A stretch of 9,076 nt of DNA from Candidatus Nitrosocosmicus sp. (GTDB lineage: Archaea; Thermoproteota; Nitrososphaeria; Nitrososphaerales; Nitrososphaeraceae), in the NCBI GenBank assembly GCA_030452275.1, contig JAKDMR010000064.1, positions 1 to 9,076 of the forward strand, written 5' to 3'. Below the pieces are notes generated by a model. That model was not told where the DNA came from, made no database searches, and worked only from the letters and a program-made list of their open reading frames with translations. The position numbers and the translations under genes were made by a program. Below are positions 5,896-9,076 of the stretch, piece by piece. Every line of letters starts with the position of its first letter. The first letter of the stretch is position 1.

Positions 5896-7893
5896 TTACA
5901 TTCTCGTCAAAGGAGTTATTCCTATGATATTCATGCACAGCTCAAGCTTTTCTAGGGTGCTATTCAATATTAATGCCCTATGAGTTGCCAGCATCTCATT
6001 TTTCTCTTTTAAGATCGGTGATTTTTCATAAAAATTATTAAATAACGTGGCAAGTTGGAAAAGATATTTTGAAAGCACCTTTGGGTCAATGTTATTCGCC
6101 GCCTGTTTTAGTTCAATATCATATTTACACAGATGTTTAATCAAGTCGATTTCAGAAGAAGAAAAATTCAAAATCTCAATATTATTCTCAAGTTTATTTT
6201 GCTTTTCTAAGAAACCTGCCTCAATATTTTTATCTTCAACTCGCTTACCTCTTGCATACGCATATTGGATATAGGATGCGGTATCGCCTTCAAGGCTCAG
6301 AGACTCATTTATGTCAAAAGTTATCATTTTTCCCAGATCAAACTTGATGAAAAAATATCTAATTGCTGAGATGGATATCTCTCTGGATATATAGGATATT
6401 TCTTCTTCTGAGAGTTCTGGATTCCTGTTTCTTGTTTCTACCTTTGATCTTTCTTCGAGAATACTCAAAGCCATATCTGCCTCGATGTAGATACCTTTCC
6501 TTCCAGACATGTGTAATGAATTCTTATCCTCTCCTGATATGCCGAGACTATCTAAAGAACTCTGGCTTAAGATTACTGGTTCATATCCTAAATACTTGTA
6601 CTTTGAATCCATCCTTAATTTTCCTAATATCTCCACCATTAAATTTTGAAGCCTCTCTTGTCTTGAATCGATAATTGTTATGACCTTACTTATTCTGCTA
6701 AAGTCAATCATCGATTCCTTCTCGACACCAGAACTGCCTCCGAATGTTTCGTATAGATTTTTCGTAATATTTGTTCTGTATAAATTAGAGGCGTCCCATT
6801 GGGTAGCGTAAAAGATGTAATCAAAGGGATTTCTCAAATAACCCAATTTCCAAACTGCAAAGGGAATATCTTTAGCGAAATAAGTTAAAGTCAAATCACT
6901 CCGCACTAATACCTTATCTCCTTCCTTGCCTGACTTATATACCCAACAACCTGCATTCTTCCCAACGTTTTCGAAATATATGATTTCTTTATCTCTCAAA
7001 ATTGAAAAAATATCGGTCCAAAGGTTCGATTGGACTATTTGCGACTCAAAACATAATAAATCATATCGACATCTCAGATTCCAACATGTTTTAAGTTGGT
7101 CTTTCAAAACTCTGTCGACTATGGTCCGGGTGAAGAGCGAAGTCTCCGATTCAGGATTCTCTAATTCCTTTAGAATCGTCTTTCTTTTAATTTCTAGATC
7201 CGGCCTACTCTTGTAAAGGGCATTAGTTTTAACATAAATTTCATTCCCGCAGTAATGGTCAAATTTTGTTTTTTCCTTCGATAATTCTTGATCAACTATG
7301 CTAGTAGAGAATCCTGCATGTTTGAATCCTACAATAATATCAGCTACTTGAACACCAGAATCGTCAATGTAATTTATGACTCTGACATCTTTACCTGCAG
7401 TTCTAAGTATTCTATACAAGCAATCACCAACAATCGCATTTCTTAAATGACCAACATGTAAAGCCTTGTTGGGATTTACACTAGTATGTTCTATTAGTAT
7501 CAATTCATTAGAATTAGATAAGTTTTTATCATCAGTCTTGAATTTTGGATTATTTGAAACCTCTTTGAAGAATTCCACCACAAAAACCTTATTATTAATT
7601 CTAAAATTAATGAAACCTGGATTTACAAATGAAACTAAATCTATCAAGCCATTTTTGTTCATTAAGGCACTACTGGTAGGTAAAATGGTATTTACTATAT
7701 GATCAGCTATCTCAGACGGCGACATTCTTAATTTCTTGGCCAGCAAGAAACAAATATTAGTAGAAAAGTCTCCAAAATCCTTCACATGCGGTTCTGATAT
7801 ATCAAAATTGACCTCAGACTTAGTCAGGTTGTAGAATGCTAATACTTCCTCAAGAGATCGGCTAATTTCATCGATAACATTTTCAACAATCAT
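5896..7893 (-). CDS. argS: arginyl-tRNA synthetase
   Basis: A class I synthetase that activates arginine with ATP and charges tRNA-Arg in the cytosol. From ATG 7893 it has 665 residues, slightly longer than many ArgRSs. Residues below count from this ATG. The N-terminal ArgRS domain (Add-1) spans about 1-105. The catalytic core contains NPNKALHVGH (140-149): the HIGH signature is HVGH, with Lys143 upstream, the lysine known in this family to compensate for a degenerate KMSKS loop. The KMSKS counterpart is HMSGRKG (461-467), with His in place of the usual first Lys. The DALR anticodon-binding domain starts near SYIQYAYARGKR (540-551) and ends in the typical terminal Met (PLTRM). The frame also allows GTG 7902, which would overlap the stop of the phosphatase gene (TAGTG) and add three residues. 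Either start implies co-transcription with that gene. Confidence 0.97.
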   Translation of the reverse strand: MIVENVIDEISRSLEEVLAFYNLTKSEVNFDISEPHVKDFGDFSTNICFLLAKKLRMSPSEIADHIVNTILPTSSALMNKNGLIDLVSFVNPGFINFRINNKVFVVEFFKEVSNNPKFKTDDKNLSNSNELILIEHTSVNPNKALHVGHLRNAIVGDCLYRILRTAGKDVRVINYIDDSGVQVADIIVGFKHAGFSTSIVDQELSKEKTKFDHYCGNEIYVKTNALYKSRPDLEIKRKTILKELENPESETSLFTRTIVDRVLKDQLKTCWNLRCRYDLLCFESQIVQSNLWTDIFSILRDKEIIYFENVGKNAGCWVYKSGKEGDKVLVRSDLTLTYFAKDIPFAVWKLGYLRNPFDYIFYATQWDASNLYRTNITKNLYETFGGSSGVEKESMIDFSRISKVITIIDSRQERLQNLMVEILGKLRMDSKYKYLGYEPVILSQSSLDSLGISGEDKNSLHMSGRKGIYIEADMALSILEERSKVETRNRNPELSEEEISYISREISISAIRYFFIKFDLGKMITFDINESLSLEGDTASYIQYAYARGKRVEDKNIEAGFLEKQNKLENNIEILNFSSSEIDLIKHLCKYDIELKQAANNIDPKVLSKYLFQLATLFNNFYEKSPILKEKNEMLATHRALILNSTLEKLELCMNIIGITPLTRM

Positions 7894-7901
7894 CCAAATC
7901 A

Positions 7902-8597
7902 CTAGAATATTTTTCCTCTCATTATCAGATCAATCGCATTTATCAACCCTTCCCCATTTGAGCCTCCAACCAAATGAGTCGCACTCTCTCGCACATTCTC
8001 TTCAGAACTTTCAAATGTAACACTAAATTTTGATTGTTTAAACATAGAAATATCAGTTTCACTATCACCTATCGCAACCACCTCATTTACATCAATTTTA
8101 AGCATCTTCAAAAGGAATGCTAGCCCTAATCCTTTATTGATTTTGACTTCGTTGATATGGAATGCATAATTACTATCTACTATTGTCAAATCCATATTAT
8201 TTTCTATTAAGATTTTATTTCCCTCATTTATGTCAAATTCCCTCTCAAGAACTATTTCAGTCATTCTTGGAAAAACAGGTTTCTGGCGTACTCCTTTCAT
8301 GCTTTTAGATAATAAATCAAATCCCTTCAAACAATTCTCCTTATTAGCCAATAATTCGTGTTCGATAGGGGAAGTAGTGATAACTCCTCCATTTTCACCA
8401 ATGGCAATTTGAGTCGTTCCACCAAATACCGATAGAGTGTAGGCCTCTAAGGATGATCTGCCAGTTACAAAAATGACTTTATAGCCTAATTTGACTAAAT
8501 ATCGAAGTTTAGCTAATGCATCAAGATTTAGAGCTCCATTACCGTTTAGTGTTAGGGTTCCATCAATATCGATGGCAAAGAATTTTATGGGCCTCAA
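7902..8597 (-). CDS. HAD hydrolase, archaeal phosphoglycolate phosphatase type
   Basis: A 231-residue HAD-superfamily phosphatase of the Cof/SPP-like group with a C2-type cap, closest in layout to archaeal phosphoglycolate phosphatases. Motif I is AIDIDGTLT (8-16), with nucleophile Asp10 and acid/base Asp12. Motif II is the Thr in VTGRS (44-48). Motif III is Lys155 in INKGLGLAFLLK. Motif IV is GDSETDISMF (177-186), with Asp178 and Asp182 binding magnesium. The cap lies between about 80 and 150. The likely reaction removes phosphate from 2-phosphoglycolate or a related small phosphate or sugar phosphate; the substrate is inferred from family only. The start is TTG 8597: an in-frame TGA lies three codons upstream, no ATG precedes motif I, and a TATA box sits about 30 bases before it. 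It ends one base into the possible GTG start of argS, so the two form an operon. Confidence 0.92.
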   Translation of the reverse strand: MRPIKFFAIDIDGTLTLNGNGALNLDALAKLRYLVKLGYKVIFVTGRSSLEAYTLSVFGGTTQIAIGENGGVITTSPIEHELLANKENCLKGFDLLSKSMKGVRQKPVFPRMTEIVLEREFDINEGNKILIENNMDLTIVDSNYAFHINEVKINKGLGLAFLLKMLKIDVNEVVAIGDSETDISMFKQSKFSVTFESSEENVRESATHLVGGSNGEGLINAIDLIMRGKIF

Positions 8598-8622
8598 ATG
8601 AATTCATAATAATAACAAGGCT

Positions 8623-8632
8623 ACATAAAAAT
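8623..8632 (-). promoter_or_regulatory. TATA box for the phosphatase-argS operon
   Basis: The minus strand reads ATTTTTATGT, centred about 30 bases before TTG 8597. This places transcription start at or within a few bases of the TTG, indicating a leaderless mRNA and supporting this unusual start. Confidence 0.45.
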
Positions 8633-8826
8633 CTAGATTTAGGGTTCTGTCAAGTCTTCGTCAGATCAAACATCTTTATTAAAGTGTAAAAAATCGTCAG
8701 ATACTCAGTTTAAGAATACATCTGCAAACTATAAGCGAAAAAATAAAAAATAGCCTAATACTTAAATTGTTTTTTTCATATATACTACTAAGTAAAAAAT
8801 AGGGGGAAGTTCAACGTCGAAAGTTA

Positions 8827-8853
8827 GGTTACTCAACTGCGAATTGAGCAACC
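8827..8853 (-). terminator. strong hairpin at the end of the 37-residue gene
   Basis: In minus-strand RNA, GGUUGCUCAA pairs with UUGAGUAACC around a seven-base loop (UUCGCAG): ten base pairs with a single G-U wobble and no mismatch. The hairpin includes the stop codon of the small gene. A run of six T residues follows on the minus strand at 8799-8794, about 27 bases later, where transcription may end. An alternative seven-base pair (AGGTTAC with GTAACCT, 8864-8858 and 8832-8826) would compete with it. It could be a terminator aid, a stability element or a regulatory fold. Confidence 0.4.
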
Positions 8854-8946
8854 GTTTGTAACCTTTATCAACAGTACGATAGCACCTACAATCATCAAAC
8901 CTGTTGATATGTCATCTAAAACCTTACAGACATTAGGTTTTGCCAT
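8833..8946 (-). CDS. 37-residue single-helix membrane peptide
   Basis: The ATG at 8946 opens a 37-codon frame ending in TGA at 8835-8833. It is preceded by AGGAGGTG, a near-perfect Shine-Dalgarno site, eight bases from GGAGG to the ATG. The protein begins MAKPNVCKVLDDISTG and continues into a hydrophobic helix at about residues 15-30 (TGLMIVGAIVLLIKVT), then a short tail NGCSIRS. Basic residues on both sides and two cysteines (Cys7, Cys33) flank the helix. This suggests a small integral membrane peptide, perhaps an accessory subunit of a larger complex; no partner is visible. Its own TATA box lies about 63 bases upstream. It is the only gene in the window with a clear Shine-Dalgarno site. No family is recognised. 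The combination of ribosome site, start and membrane helix argues for a real gene. Confidence 0.7.
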   Translation of the reverse strand: MAKPNVCKVLDDISTGLMIVGAIVLLIKVTNGCSIRS

Positions 8947-8952
8947 GGCTTT

Positions 8953-8960
8953 CACCTCCT
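8953..8960 (-). promoter_or_regulatory. Shine-Dalgarno site of the 37-residue gene
   Basis: AGGAGGTG on the minus strand matches the anti-Shine-Dalgarno sequence at the 3' end of 16S rRNA (CACCTCC) and lies at ideal distance from ATG 8946. It decides the start of this very short gene. Confidence 0.75.
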
Positions 8961-9005
8961 TTTACGTCCAATGACAGGGGTTGTTCACGCAATCCTTATC
9001 AATAG

Positions 9006-9012
9006 TATATAT
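9006..9012 (-). promoter_or_regulatory. TATA box for the 37-residue gene
   Basis: ATATATA on the minus strand is centred about 63 bases before ATG 8946. Transcription would start near 8983, giving a leader of roughly 37 bases that contains the Shine-Dalgarno site. A second AT-rich element (CTTTTAAATAAAAA, 9030-9017) lies just upstream and could be the BRE/TATA instead. Confidence 0.45.
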
Positions 9013-9076
9013 GGGTTTTTTATTTAAAAGACTGCAATAGCTTCTGGATACAATTACAATAATATCGAAACTGTAA

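Noticed and set aside
8658..8702. Nine-base direct repeat TCGTCAGAT, two copies 36 bases apart upstream of the phosphatase gene
   Set aside because: Only two copies, nine bases each; could be an operator, but nothing else supports it.
8770..8776. Run of seven T on the plus strand
   Set aside because: No plus-strand gene lies before it, so it has no transcript to end.
1..9076. tRNA or rRNA genes, CRISPR arrays, transposases, attachment sites
   Set aside because: No T-loop/acceptor pattern, no regularly spaced repeats, no transposase motifs, and no terminal repeats were seen on either strand.

Overview
The window looks like chromosomal DNA from an ammonia-oxidising archaeon of the Nitrososphaeria (Thaumarchaeota), most like a low-GC terrestrial Nitrososphaerales member such as Candidatus Nitrosocosmicus. 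The reasons are indirect. The DNA is AT-rich, TATA-like boxes lie about 24-31 bases before several starts, and Shine-Dalgarno sites are mostly absent. The window also carries an archaeal DUF106 (EMC3/YidC-like) insertase, an archaeal phosphoglycolate-phosphatase-type HAD enzyme and an archaeal-style ArgRS. The genus is an inference from general character, not from a marker gene.

Layout. Bases 1-392 are AT-rich and hold only a short relic of a WD40-repeat gene (+). Bases 393-1517 (-) encode a HEAT-like protein with a C-terminal SEC-C zinc motif. Bases 1518-2162 are gene-poor, with broken reading frames and an imperfect hairpin. A plus-strand block follows: a 73-residue two-helix membrane protein, a TauE/SafE-type permease, and PurN. 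PurN meets a minus-strand block tail to tail, with the two TAA stop codons sharing a TTAA palindrome. Reading leftward from about 9000, the minus-strand block is: a 37-residue single-helix peptide with a perfect Shine-Dalgarno site, a HAD phosphatase, argS, the DUF106 insertase, and a TPR/winged-helix protein.

How the genes work together. The phosphatase and argS are almost certainly co-transcribed, since they overlap or lie within 8 bases of each other. ArgRS (tRNA charging), the DUF106 insertase (ribosome-linked membrane protein insertion) and PurN (purine synthesis) are growth housekeeping functions. The TPR/winged-helix protein, the SEC-C protein and the permease have no assignable partner or substrate. 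Several genes probably start leaderless on TTG or GTG, in contrast to the 37-residue gene, which has a near-consensus Shine-Dalgarno site.

No mobile element, CRISPR array, tRNA or rRNA was found. I do not see a clear new multi-gene system. The least explained items are the 37-residue peptide with its 3' hairpin, the TPR/winged-helix protein, and the decayed stretch around 1837-2064.
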